Source of the DNA: an uncultured Oscillospiraceae bacterium
GTDB taxonomy: Bacteria > Bacillota > Clostridia > Oscillospirales > Acutalibacteraceae
Length of the DNA: 64,000 nucleotides
Direction of reading: 5' to 3'
Assembly: GCA_958366985.1 (NCBI GenBank)
Contig: CATXDC010000001.1
Location: 124,001-188,000 of the forward strand
Program-made: the position numbers and the translations under genes
Shown: piece by piece, positions 52,688 through 61,138 of the stretch
Numbering within the stretch: the first letter of the stretch is position 1
How the letters are laid out: the number at the start of each line of letters is the position of its first letter
The notes under the pieces: model-generated
Databases searched by the model: none
What the model was told of the DNA's origin: nothing
The model's input: only the letters and a program-made list of their open reading frames with translations

Positions 52688-53263
52688 CTAATTTCCTGAT
52701 GAAAGTTTGGTTACTTTGATTTTGGATGAGTTTATATCAAAAACAGCCGAGATTGTTTCAATGATTTTTTGCTGTACATATACTGAATCCCCTCCTTCGC
52801 AGACTACTGCAACTCCTTTGACTTCCGGCTGTATAATTTTCAGTAAAAGAGCTTCCTCCCTTGAAGAATCTGTTTTTATAAGTACATAATCATTTTCTTT
52901 TGATATTTTTTCGCTGTTCTCGTTATCGCTCTCCATATCTGTCTTTTCATTCTGAGCATACACTGCTTCTGATGAAGACTCTAAAGTAATCATCACTTTT
53001 GATGTTCCTGCTCCTTCAATTGATGAAATTATATCTGTAAGCTTTTTTTCGAGCATTTCGGCATATTCATAATGATTATCGATGCTGTATTCTCCGGTAG
53101 CTGTAATTTCCTCCTTTTTTTCCGTCTTTTCTTCTCCCGGTAAAAATTCAGACATTACAAGTATCACTACTCCGATAATTCCCGCTGCAACAATAATCAG
53201 AGTCTTTTTATCGGCAGAAATTTTACTTATGATGTCTTTTATTTTTTGAATTACAGAATTCAT
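52688..53263 (-). CDS. spoIIIAG: Stage III sporulation protein AG
   Basis: 191 residues from the ATG at 53263, following GGAGTG; a longer frame from 53290 lies inside spoIIIAF. One membrane helix (about 22-41) then an extracellular domain (YAEMLEKKLTDIISSIEGAGTSKVMITLESSSEAVYA; GVAVVCEGGDSVYVQQKIIETISAVFDINSSKIKV) that forms the large ring of the feeding-tube complex. It overlaps nothing and lies 12 nt before spoIIIAH. Confidence 0.93.
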   Translation of the reverse strand: MNSVIQKIKDIISKISADKKTLIIVAAGIIGVVILVMSEFLPGEEKTEKKEEITATGEYSIDNHYEYAEMLEKKLTDIISSIEGAGTSKVMITLESSSEAVYAQNEKTDMESDNENSEKISKENDYVLIKTDSSREEALLLKIIQPEVKGVAVVCEGGDSVYVQQKIIETISAVFDINSSKIKVTKLSSGN

Positions 53264-53267
53264 TTTT

Positions 53268-53774
53268 CTACACTCCGTCTGAAACATCAAATTCCGGATT
53301 TATACCGGTAAGTTCTTTTATTTCACCTTGTACATATGTTAAGTCCTGCTTACTTTCTTCCTCGGAAATAATAATCTTTATATTACTAATTACTATGCCG
53401 CTTTCTTCGCTAATATCCGTACTGATTTCAATATCCGAATATTTAAATTTCAGTGAATCAAGGAGACTCTCTACATTTTCTTTAACCACTGTCACACTTT
53501 TTCCTGATATAGAATCACTGTAAAGCTGAGCATATTCTTTTGCTTTTTCGTCTGCTTCTATTTCCATCTCTTCGATATTCATAAAATTTGAAAAATCAAT
53601 ATTCGTCTTAATTGCTCCGCTGAGGAACGGCGATAAAATTGAGAATAGAAGAGAAAATGAAACAACAAGTCTTAAAGCTTTTTCTGTATTACCCTTGGGA
53701 ACCAAAAAATAAATAACCGCTCCGGCTATTGACGTTGCCGCTATTGTTTTAACCCAGTCTATAATTATTTCCAT
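53268..53774 (-). CDS. spoIIIAF: Stage III sporulation protein AF
   Basis: 168 residues with two N-terminal membrane helices (about 8-26 and 33-54) and an extracellular C-terminal domain (about 85-165) with the ring-like fold of the family. The ATG overlaps the spoIIIAE stop by 1 nt. The KGNTEKALRLVVSFSLLFSILSPF segment is typical. Confidence 0.9.
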   Translation of the reverse strand: MEIIIDWVKTIAATSIAGAVIYFLVPKGNTEKALRLVVSFSLLFSILSPFLSGAIKTNIDFSNFMNIEEMEIEADEKAKEYAQLYSDSISGKSVTVVKENVESLLDSLKFKYSDIEISTDISEESGIVISNIKIIISEEESKQDLTYVQGEIKELTGINPEFDVSDGV

Positions 53775-54943
53775 TATAAATCCGACCTTATAAGTATCAT
53801 GACGCCTGTAGATATTATTAGCACAACTGCGTTGAGAATTATTATTGTATTGAGAAGTGATGCACCGGAAGCGATGCCGTTTAAAAACTGAGATGCCGAT
53901 TTTCTTCCTAAAATTTCAGCTGATGAAGAAAGCACATTAAGACATATAAGCCATGAAGATATCTTTATTATGCTTGGCAGAGTTATGACTGCAACTGCAA
54001 TAATACCAAAAGCCCCCACCGTGTTTTTGGCTATACTTACAGAGCCGGCAAGAGAAGTTAAGGCATCACTTACAGCACCACCCACAACTGGGATAAAGCT
54101 TCCCGATACAAATTTTGCGCTTCGCAAAACAGCGGTATCTGCTGCACCTGCAAGAACACCTTTTACAGTCAGTAATCCGGAAAAAACTGTTGCTGCAAAA
54201 CCGAGCAGTACAGTGGCTGTTTTCTTTATCATATTGCACAGGAAATTTAAACCAAACTCAGGTGCAATAGACGAAACTATATTCAGCGAAAAAAACATCC
54301 TTATAAACGGAGATACAACATTCTGAGCAACTGAAGAAATAATCTGAGCCAATGCAAAAATCATTGTATTGCAGCTCAAAGCTGCCGCCGGGTTACCGCT
54401 GACAGCAACAAGAGCCGTTAAAACAGGAATGAGCGAAATCATAAAATTATTACTGAGCTTTATTACTGAGCAGGCCGAAGAAATACACTCTGAAAGCGGA
54501 ACCAATATAACCGTCCCTACTGCAAGGCACTCAGCAAGAGAAAAAAGACTTTCTGATTTTGATAAATTTCCTCCCTCAGCAGCTGTAAGAATTGAAATTA
54601 GAGAAATAATACCGAATACTATAATTGAATATTTAATAGGACTTACCATTTCTCCTGAGAAAAAGGATACAACTGACGAAAAAGCAGTTTTTGCATCAAT
54701 ATTAATAACTGCGTCATAGGATAAATTATCTATTCCCAGTGACGACAAAACTTCTTTTGCATCATCCGGCAGGTCTTCTAACAGAGCTTCCGCTTCATTC
54801 TCTTTTAAGAACTCATCACCCAATTGCTCAGCTTCATTTTTATATGTATTATCTTCTTGATGTTCGGCGTAAACCGGAAAAGCAGTTATCAAAATTGCAG
54901 CTGTTACCAATATAAACATCATCAGCTTTCTTCTTTTCCTCAT
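53774..54943 (-). CDS. spoIIIAE: Stage III sporulation protein AE
   Basis: 389 residues with a signal peptide (MRKRRKLMMFILVTAAILITAFPVYA, cleavage near 26), a short acidic stretch and about seven to eight membrane helices (about 105-385). Family blocks: LVAVSGNPAAALSCNTMIFALAQII, KGVLAGAADTAVLRSAKFVSGSFIPVVGGAVSDAL. It is the channel-like component of the SpoIIIA complex. GGAGGATGA precedes the ATG, 3 nt after spoIIIAD. Confidence 0.94.
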   Translation of the reverse strand: MRKRRKLMMFILVTAAILITAFPVYAEHQEDNTYKNEAEQLGDEFLKENEAEALLEDLPDDAKEVLSSLGIDNLSYDAVINIDAKTAFSSVVSFFSGEMVSPIKYSIIVFGIISLISILTAAEGGNLSKSESLFSLAECLAVGTVILVPLSECISSACSVIKLSNNFMISLIPVLTALVAVSGNPAAALSCNTMIFALAQIISSVAQNVVSPFIRMFFSLNIVSSIAPEFGLNFLCNMIKKTATVLLGFAATVFSGLLTVKGVLAGAADTAVLRSAKFVSGSFIPVVGGAVSDALTSLAGSVSIAKNTVGAFGIIAVAVITLPSIIKISSWLICLNVLSSSAEILGRKSASQFLNGIASGASLLNTIIILNAVVLIISTGVMILIRSDL

Positions 54944-54946
54944 TGT

Positions 54947-55336
54947 TCATCCTCCGATAAGGTCAACTGCAAAATCAGCCACAGCTTTTAGCATAGGCAA
55001 AATCATTGCAATAATGATAATACGTCCGGCAAATTCAACTTTAGCTCCAGCGGATGTGTTTCCGTTATCTCTGCACAAATCTGCTGTTATTTGTGTGATA
55101 ACAGCTATACCAAGAGCTTTTATCATAGGAAATATAAATTCGGATTTCAGATTATAGCTTTCTGTTATCTCTTTAATCTGGCTTATAACCGCACCGGCAT
55201 AGGATAAAACAAACACAAAAATAATGAGAACTGTGGCAGTCTGTACTGCTGCTGCAAACTCCGGTTTATGCTGCTTTACAAATATGTAAAGAAATGTACC
55301 GGTAACTGCAATGGCAAAAATCTTGAAAATATCCAT
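54947..55336 (-). CDS. spoIIIAD: Stage III sporulation protein AD
   Basis: 129 residues from the ATG at 55336, just after the spoIIIAC stop; no separate strong ribosome site, so coupled translation is likely. Four hydrophobic helices (about 3-20, 28-50, 65-88, 100-124). The LCRDNGNTSAGAKVEFAGRIIIIAMILPMLKAV segment is typical. Confidence 0.92.
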   Translation of the reverse strand: MDIFKIFAIAVTGTFLYIFVKQHKPEFAAAVQTATVLIIFVFVLSYAGAVISQIKEITESYNLKSEFIFPMIKALGIAVITQITADLCRDNGNTSAGAKVEFAGRIIIIAMILPMLKAVADFAVDLIGG

Positions 55337-55338
55337 AA

Positions 55339-55533
55339 TCAAAGACCAAAAACAGATTTAATCGTATCGAAGAGTGCGGATATTTTAGGAATAAGCATCA
55401 CGAGCACTGCTACAAGCCCGGCAAGAGTTGTAACCATTGCATATTCATCTTTTCCTGCCCTCGAAAGGATTTGATTAAGCACCGCAACTATTATTCCTAT
55501 TGCAGCAATTTTAAAAAGAAAATCGACATCCAT
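55339..55533 (-). CDS. spoIIIAC: Stage III sporulation protein AC
   Basis: 64 residues, two membrane helices (about 4-24 and 31-55). MDVDFLFKIAAIGIIVAVLNQIL and GKDEYAMVTTLAGLVAVLVMLIP match SpoIIIAC of sporulating Firmicutes. Length is exactly typical. It lies between spoIIIAB (19-nt gap) and spoIIIAD. Confidence 0.95.
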   Translation of the reverse strand: MDVDFLFKIAAIGIIVAVLNQILSRAGKDEYAMVTTLAGLVAVLVMLIPKISALFDTIKSVFGL

Positions 55534-55552
55534 TGTTTTTCCCGCCTTTACT

Positions 55553-56062
55553 TTAAAGGATAAGTATTATTATTGCAGTACCGATAAAAATCCCGCTTTG
55601 CCTGTAAATTTTTCCATAATGCTCTTCAAATTTTCTTGCAGCTCTCAGTCTTTCTTCAAACAAATCCTGATAAAGAGTACAGAGGTTTATCTGACCACTG
55701 ACATCTGTCGTACCAAGCTGATAACCATATGAAAGTAAGAGCTGGATATCCTGATCAGACAATACAGAAAGTGAGTTGCTGTTTTTAATTGAGTCATTCC
55801 ACGCCGTTTTAAAATCTTCACCGTTCTCTGTCAAAGCAACACAGTCAGACACAAAAGACAGAGATTTCATAAAACTTCTTCCGATGTTTTCAGAAAAAAT
55901 AGAAACAATCGGTTTTCTGTTAAATTCAATTTCATTTTTAACGGCTGAAATAAACAGCAGTACCTCGGTCAAAATCTTTATACGTTTCTTCAGTCGAAGT
56001 GCCAAAAGCTGTCCCGTCATAGCTGCCGTAATCCCTAAAAGTATCGCCCCTGCGTATCTCAT
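55553..56062 (-). CDS. spoIIIAB: Stage III sporulation protein AB
   Basis: 169 residues. An N-terminal membrane helix (2-21) and a C-terminal one (157-169) flank a cytoplasmic helical domain of the GspF-like type (LLFISAVKNEIEFNRKPIVSIF, LLLSYGYQLGTTDVSGQINLC). GAGGTACTGCTTA precedes the ATG. The first 125 nt lie inside the 3' part of spoIIIAA in another frame. Confidence 0.9.
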   Translation of the reverse strand: MRYAGAILLGITAAMTGQLLALRLKKRIKILTEVLLFISAVKNEIEFNRKPIVSIFSENIGRSFMKSLSFVSDCVALTENGEDFKTAWNDSIKNSNSLSVLSDQDIQLLLSYGYQLGTTDVSGQINLCTLYQDLFEERLRAARKFEEHYGKIYRQSGIFIGTAIIILIL

Positions 56063-57011
56063 TAAGCAGTACCTCGCAATTGATTATTTTGTCCGTGATT
56101 CCCGGAACACGTCCCGATTTTAAAAGGACAATATTATCAAATTCACCTGTTTCAAGAAGCATTTTAATCTGCTTTTTTCGTTTAAGCTCTTCATATGAAG
56201 AGGCATGTACAGTTAAAATAAATTTGACTCCGGAATTAAGACCATACTCTATGGCTTTAATTTCATCATTTGTGCCTACCTCATCACAGATGATTACTTC
56301 CGGCGACATGGATTTAAGTGCATTCATTATGGCGATTCCTTTAGGAAATCCGCATATAACATCACAGTTAAGTCCGATATCATTCTGAGGTATACCGTCC
56401 TTTATCGCTGCTATTTCCCCTCTTTCATCTACTATAACTACTTTTCGGTAACAGCATCCAAAGCCGCCTGAAAGTTCCCGTGCAATATCTCTTATTAAGG
56501 TTGTTTTACCGGAAGATGGCGGCCCGGCAATGATAAGGCTTGAGATATGCTCATAAAATACCTCATCAAGAATTTTACGGGAAACGCCGTAGATTTCCCT
56601 TGCGATTCTTATATTAAGAGACGATATTTCACGCACTGACATTATTATGCTTTTTTCGTTAACAGCAGTTCCACATACGCCTACCCTGTGACCTCCCGAA
56701 AGAGTAATATATCCATCCACAAGATTCTGCTGGTAAGTGTGCATTGAAAAGCTGCACATTCTGCTCAAAGTAGCATCTAATTCCTGCTTTGTTACTACAA
56801 CAGGTGATTTTGGATATATCAAAGAAAATCTTCCGTCTGAATTAATAAATCCGCATCCATATGTACCGCAAAGAATTAATGCTCCCTCGGCACGCATTCT
56901 TATTTCAAAAGTTTCCTTTTTGATTTCGTCCGAAACAGCTAAGAGCTTATCTTTAATTCTCGGAGCACACGGAGCACAGGCTTCATTAAACTTTTCACTT
57001 ACCTTTTGCAT
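55938..57011 (-). CDS. spoIIIAA: Stage III sporulation protein AA (ATPase)
   Basis: 357 residues. Secretion-ATPase-like: Walker A GPPSSGKT (163-170), VVIVDERGEIA (191-201), Walker B EVIICDEVG (238-246), FILTVHA (264-270). The conserved core ends near residue 320 (NCEVLLNEIRRG). Residues about 317-357 are a polar, aromatic tail translated through the first 125 nt of spoIIIAB, beyond the length seen in B. subtilis (307). CGGAGGTTG precedes the ATG. First gene of the spoIIIA operon; a sigma-E promoter is expected in 57012-57130 but I could not identify one with confidence. Confidence 0.93.
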   Translation of the reverse strand: MQKVSEKFNEACAPCAPRIKDKLLAVSDEIKKETFEIRMRAEGALILCGTYGCGFINSDGRFSLIYPKSPVVVTKQELDATLSRMCSFSMHTYQQNLVDGYITLSGGHRVGVCGTAVNEKSIIMSVREISSLNIRIAREIYGVSRKILDEVFYEHISSLIIAGPPSSGKTTLIRDIARELSGGFGCCYRKVVIVDERGEIAAIKDGIPQNDIGLNCDVICGFPKGIAIMNALKSMSPEVIICDEVGTNDEIKAIEYGLNSGVKFILTVHASSYEELKRKKQIKMLLETGEFDNIVLLKSGRVPGITDKIINCEVLLNEIRRGDTFRDYGSYDGTAFGTSTEETYKDFDRGTAVYFSR

Positions 57012-57076
57012 TTTTTCAACCTCCGATTAATTTCTATGACCACTTGTCCTTGTTTAGAACAAATTGACAGGTTTTA

Positions 57077-57105
57077 TTGAAAGTTAAAAACGAATATGAT
57101 AAAAT
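57077..57105 (+). promoter_or_regulatory. Sigma-A-type promoter of the YfhO-family gene
   Basis: TTGAAA (57077-57082) and TAAAAT (57100-57105) with a 17-nt spacer and TG one base before the -10, 26 nt before the ATG at 57131. It lies in the divergent gap from spoIIIAA. Confidence 0.65.
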
Positions 57106-57130
57106 CACTTGGAAGGCAGGTGCATAATTA

Positions 57131-59935
57131 ATGAATTTAAAAACCAATTCGCCGCTTATAAAAAAGAGCAGCAATATTTTAAAGAGAAACAGCAGTATTT
57201 TATTTGCTGCCGGCGGTTCTGCACTTTTAATGGTGCTAATTTATTATTTCTTTAATGTTATCCCCTTTGGAGACAAAACAGTACTGAGAATGGATATGTA
57301 TCATCAGTATGTGCCGTTTCTTGCAGAAATGTATGAGCGTGTCACAAATTTTGATAATGTAATATATTCTTGGACTACAGGACTTGGAAGCGCCATAGTT
57401 GGCAACTATTTTAATTATCTTTCGAGTCCATTTAATATATTGATCTTCTTATTTGGTCACGATAATATCACTGAAGCAGTAGCTTTGATAATACTTTTAA
57501 AATGCGCTCTTTCCAGCGCAACTTTTGCATATTTTCTTAAAAAATCTTTCAACAAAGATGATTTGACCATTGCAGCTTTCGGCATATTATATTCTTTCTG
57601 CAGCTTCTTTATAGCATATTACTGGAACATCATGTGGACAGATGCTCTGTATCTTTTACCGTTAGTAGCACTTGGTATTGAATATATAATCAAACACGGC
57701 AAATGCACGCTTTATTGCATATCCCTCGCTTTAGCTATGGTTACAAATTACTATATGGCATTTATGATGTGTATTTTTGCCGTTATATATTTCCTTTACT
57801 TTTATTTTATTTCCAATACTGCAGATTCAAAATTTGTCAAACTCGAACCCGAAGAGGAAAAAGTACAGAGCTTTGCATTTAAAGTTAAAAATTCCAGATT
57901 CCTTGTTTCAGGAGCAAAATTTGCATTATTTTCAATTGTCGCTGCCGGTATTGTAGCTTTTGCTCTTCTTCCCACATATTTTGCCCTTAAACAGTGTTCT
58001 GCAACTTCCGGAACATTCCCCGAAGAATTCAAAACATATTTCAATGTATTTGACTTCGCAGTTAATCATTTAGCAGATATCACACCGTCAATACGCAGCA
58101 GCGGCGGAAACGTTTTACCCAATGTTTACTGCGGAATGCTTGTTGTTATTCTTCTCCCGCTGTTTTTATTTTCCAAAACCATCAGTGCACGTGAAAAAAT
58201 TGTTTCTGCACTTGTAGTTGTATTCTTCTTCTTGAGTTTCAACACTAATTACCTTAACTATATCTGGCACGGTTTCCATTTCCCCAACGACCTGCCCTAT
58301 CGTTTTTCCTATATGTATTCATTCTTCCTGCTGATTTTTGCATACAAAGTTCTGATGAGGATTAATGAATTCAGCAAAAATATGATTTTAGCTACCGGAT
58401 GTGCTATCGTTGTTTTCATAATTGTTGCACAGAAGGTTGAGTCAAAGAATCTCACTGAACTTTCAGTTTATATTTCTTTGGCAATTGTTGCTGTTTATAC
58501 TGTTGTTCTTCTTATGATGCGTAGTAAAAGATTCCAGGCTTCTGCAATGGCATCCTTACTTATGCTTTGCGCTATAGCAGAGGTTTCAGCAGCTGATACA
58601 AACAACTTCTCCATGAGTCAGTCAAAGAAAAATTATGCATCAGATCTCACCACTTTTGAAGCATTAAAAGAAGAACTTGACAGCGAAAATGACGGTTTCT
58701 ACAGAATGGAACTTGCAAAGCTCAGAGCGAGAAATGATCCATCCTGGTATTACTATAATGGCGTTTCCACATTCACTTCTCTTGCTTATGAAAAGCTTTC
58801 CAATCTTCAGAAAAACATGGGTATGTTCGGTAACTATATAAACAGTTATACCTATAACCCTCAGACACCCGTTTACAACGCCATGTTCTCATTGAAATAT
58901 GTAGTTGATAATTCCACAAATTATGTTTACGATGATGAGTATTATACAAAAGAAATTTCATCAGGTAAATTTACAGCATACGAAAACAAATACTGTCTGC
59001 CGATAGGCTTTACCGTTGACAGCTCAGTGCTTAACTGGACAACCGATTACTCAAATCCTTTTGATGTTCAAAATGAATTTTTTGCACTGGCAACAGGTCA
59101 GGAAAATGTTTTTGAACCTTTAACATTCACATCTGCGTCTTATAACAATGTAGAAGAGTTTGATACTCTCGAGTCATCTTTCTTTAGTTACTCTTTAGAA
59201 GATAAGAACAGCGAAGGCAGTGTAACATTTAATGTTAATTGCGAAGAAGATTCTCACATTTATGTTTATGTAAAATCTTCTTCAATAACAAATATTGATG
59301 TTATTACAAACAGCACCACTCTTTCTCAAGACATCAGCAAGCCTTATATCTTGGATGTCGGAGCATGCAAAGCTGCAGAAAATGTTTCAATAACACTTAA
59401 TGTTCCAAACGAAAAAACTTCTGGCAGCTTTGATATTTACGTTTACCGTATAAACAACGAGAAATTTGTAGACGGATATAATTATCTTGATTCCGGTAAA
59501 CTTAACGTTACAGAATTTGATGATACTTATATCAGCGGTAATTTCACAGCTAAGAGTTCTCAAATCCTTTATACATCTATCCCCTACGACAGCGGCTGGA
59601 GCGTTGTATTAGACGGTGAGAAGCTTGATGAAAGCGATCTTGTTAAAATTGGCGATTCACTTTTAGGTGTCCGTGTAGCAGCCGGAGAGCATACTATTGA
59701 ATTTAAATTTACTCCCACGGGATTGTTTGCAGGTATAGGCATCAGCGTTATTTTCGTAGCAGTATTTGTTCTTCTTTTCATTAACAGGAAAAAACTCGAA
59801 AGTATCCTTAAACCTGTTCCTAAAGAAATACCAGTTTCAAAAGATTCTGATGCAGAGAATACTGAAACTTCAAGCAATGAAGCACCTGAAAGTAGCACCA
59901 GTTCTGATAATTTATCTGTGAATGACGATAATTAA
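57131..59935 (+). CDS. YfhO-family polytopic membrane protein (GT-C-like)
   Basis: 934 residues. About 12-13 membrane helices span residues 24-485, with an early acidic motif in the first extracytoplasmic loop (RMDMYHQYVPFL, about 56-67) as in GT-C glycosyltransferases. A large extracellular beta-rich domain (about 490-875) is followed by a last helix (about 880-900) and an acidic Ser/Thr/Glu-rich cytoplasmic tail. YfhO in B. subtilis is implicated in glycosylating lipoteichoic acid; that role is an inference here. The ribosome site GGCAGGTG precedes the ATG. It is a single gene closed by a terminator. Confidence 0.85.
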   Translation: MNLKTNSPLIKKSSNILKRNSSILFAAGGSALLMVLIYYFFNVIPFGDKTVLRMDMYHQYVPFLAEMYERVTNFDNVIYSWTTGLGSAIVGNYFNYLSSPFNILIFLFGHDNITEAVALIILLKCALSSATFAYFLKKSFNKDDLTIAAFGILYSFCSFFIAYYWNIMWTDALYLLPLVALGIEYIIKHGKCTLYCISLALAMVTNYYMAFMMCIFAVIYFLYFYFISNTADSKFVKLEPEEEKVQSFAFKVKNSRFLVSGAKFALFSIVAAGIVAFALLPTYFALKQCSATSGTFPEEFKTYFNVFDFAVNHLADITPSIRSSGGNVLPNVYCGMLVVILLPLFLFSKTISAREKIVSALVVVFFFLSFNTNYLNYIWHGFHFPNDLPYRFSYMYSFFLLIFAYKVLMRINEFSKNMILATGCAIVVFIIVAQKVESKNLTELSVYISLAIVAVYTVVLLMMRSKRFQASAMASLLMLCAIAEVSAADTNNFSMSQSKKNYASDLTTFEALKEELDSENDGFYRMELAKLRARNDPSWYYYNGVSTFTSLAYEKLSNLQKNMGMFGNYINSYTYNPQTPVYNAMFSLKYVVDNSTNYVYDDEYYTKEISSGKFTAYENKYCLPIGFTVDSSVLNWTTDYSNPFDVQNEFFALATGQENVFEPLTFTSASYNNVEEFDTLESSFFSYSLEDKNSEGSVTFNVNCEEDSHIYVYVKSSSITNIDVITNSTTLSQDISKPYILDVGACKAAENVSITLNVPNEKTSGSFDIYVYRINNEKFVDGYNYLDSGKLNVTEFDDTYISGNFTAKSSQILYTSIPYDSGWSVVLDGEKLDESDLVKIGDSLLGVRVAAGEHTIEFKFTPTGLFAGIGISVIFVAVFVLLFINRKKLESILKPVPKEIPVSKDSDAENTETSSNEAPESSTSSDNLSVNDDN

Positions 59936-59946
59936 AATTAAGTTTT

Positions 59947-59976
59947 GCAGCGGAGAAAAAACTCCGCTGCTTTTTT
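59947..59976 (+). terminator. Terminator after the YfhO-family gene
   Basis: GCAGCGGAG (59947-59955) pairs perfectly with CTCCGCTGC (59962-59970), 6-nt A-loop, then six T. Confidence 0.9.
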
Positions 59977-59986
59977 AAAAAAACTA

Positions 59987-60015
59987 TTGACTTATTTTAC
60001 CTTTGCTGATATAAT
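59987..60015 (+). promoter_or_regulatory. tRNA-Leu promoter
   Basis: TTGACT (59987-59992) and TATAAT (60010-60015) with a 17-nt spacer, 14 nt before the mature 5' end of the tRNA. Confidence 0.8.
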
Positions 60016-60028
60016 AAACAAGTCGCTT

Positions 60029-60112
60029 GCGAGAGTGGCGGAATCGGCAGACGCGCACGTTTGAGGGGCGTGTGGTAATCCCGTACGGGTTCAAGTCCCG
60101 TCTCTCGCACCA
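60029..60112 (+). tRNA. tRNA-Leu, anticodon GAG
   Basis: 84 nt including an encoded CCA. Acceptor stem GCGAGAG (60029-60035) with CTCTCGC (60102-60108), discriminator A. Anticodon stem CACGT/GCGTG around loop TTGAGGG puts GAG at 60063-60065, reading CUC and CUU. A long variable arm and the T arm with TTCAAGTC confirm a class II tRNA; with anticodon GAG this is leucine. Confidence 0.95.
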
Positions 60113-60115
60113 AAT

Positions 60116-60147
60116 AATCCTGAGCAAACGCTCAGGATTATTTTTTT
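60116..60147 (+). terminator. Terminator after tRNA-Leu
   Basis: AATCCTGAGC (60116-60125) pairs perfectly with GCTCAGGATT (60130-60139), then A and a run of seven T. Confidence 0.9.
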
Positions 60148-60160
60148 ACGTTTATTATCA

Positions 60161-60226
60161 TTCAACCGAAAGTTGAATTTTATCGTTTAACAGTTTATTG
60201 TCAGTATCATATCAAAATGGTAGAAT
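60161..60226 (+). promoter_or_regulatory. Promoter and possible operator of the XRE regulator
   Basis: TTGTCA (60198-60203) and TAGAAT (60221-60226) with a 17-nt spacer, about 48 nt before the ATG. Upstream, TTCAAC-CGAAA-GTTGAA (60161-60177) is a 6-bp inverted repeat that could be an operator, perhaps for the XRE protein itself. Confidence 0.5.
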
Positions 60227-60274
60227 ATAGTTACAAGAAGGCGCCCTCTTAAATTAATATGGAGGTTAATAACT

Positions 60275-61060
60275 ATGAATATCGGCAATAAGATAAAAGT
60301 TCTTCGCAAAGAAAAAGGAGTAACGCAGGAAGAACTGGCAAACAGCGTCGGCGTTTCATTTCAGGCTGTAAGCAAATGGGAAAACAATATTGCTCTCCCT
60401 GATATTACACTTTTACCGATATTGGCAGAATATTTCGGAGTGTCTATGGACGAACTGTTTGATTTCAGTTTACGTGAAGCAGAAGCTGAAATTATGAGAA
60501 TCGTCTATGAAGCAGCTGAGTTCAGAGAAAGTGATCCTGCAAAAAGTCGCCGCATACTTGAAGATGGAATGAAAAATCATCCCGGAAATGACATATTACT
60601 TAATAACTTACTATATGTTCTTAATTATAACGAAAATCCGGATGAAACCATTAGAATCGCAAGTACTTTAACCGAAAAAGCAGAAGATGAAGTTAAATAT
60701 GATGCATTGAGATTCCTTGCCTACGCCTATAAGGCTAAAGGTGACCTAAAGAGCGCCAAAGCAGCAATAGAACAAATACCAGAAATTTATTTTACTAAAC
60801 TTACCGAGATGGCTTATTTTCTAGAAGGAAAAGAAAAATTCGATGCTGCCGAAAAACAAAAATGGATTTCATTTGAAAATCTTCTGCAAATGATTTGGAA
60901 AGAAGCAGAATATTATGAAAGCAGCGGAGATACAGACAAAGCAATTAGTGAAACAGAAAAAGCGCTAAAGCTTATACCCATTATGGATAATAAAAATTTT
61001 GACGTTTATATTGATTTTTTCACCAAACAGATTGATAGAATGAAAAAGAAAGATAACTAA
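60275..61060 (+). CDS. XRE-family transcriptional regulator with TPR-like C-terminus
   Basis: 261 residues. HTH-XRE domain at about 4-62 (IGNKIKVLRKEKGVTQEELANSVGVSFQAVSKWENNIALPDI). The remainder (about 70-250) is helical with TPR-like pairs (ALRFLAYAYKAKGDLKSAKAAIEQIPEIYF; YYESSGDTDKAISETEKALKLIP). Such one-gene regulators often sense a ligand or peptide through the TPR region; none is visible nearby. GGAGGT precedes the ATG. Confidence 0.85.
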   Translation: MNIGNKIKVLRKEKGVTQEELANSVGVSFQAVSKWENNIALPDITLLPILAEYFGVSMDELFDFSLREAEAEIMRIVYEAAEFRESDPAKSRRILEDGMKNHPGNDILLNNLLYVLNYNENPDETIRIASTLTEKAEDEVKYDALRFLAYAYKAKGDLKSAKAAIEQIPEIYFTKLTEMAYFLEGKEKFDAAEKQKWISFENLLQMIWKEAEYYESSGDTDKAISETEKALKLIPIMDNKNFDVYIDFFTKQIDRMKKKDN

Positions 61061-61093
61061 ATAATGCTCATTTCTTCTTACAATTATTAAAGC

Positions 61094-61127
61094 TAAAACG
61101 GACCCCGAGTAATCGGAGTCCGTTTTT
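61094..61127. terminator. Bidirectional terminator between the XRE and cysteine-rich genes
   Basis: A stem of AAAACGGAC-CCCGA with TCGGA-GTCCGTTTT has a single C-A mismatch, with T-run on the right and A-run on the left. It serves the plus-strand XRE gene and the convergent cysteine-rich gene ending at 61139. Confidence 0.8.
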
Positions 61128-61138
61128 TGTAGCTTTAT

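Noticed and set aside
57012..57130. Sigma-E promoter for spoIIIAA
   Set aside because: Weak CATA-like matches occur on the minus strand but without a correctly spaced -35, so I did not annotate one, although it is expected from B. subtilis.
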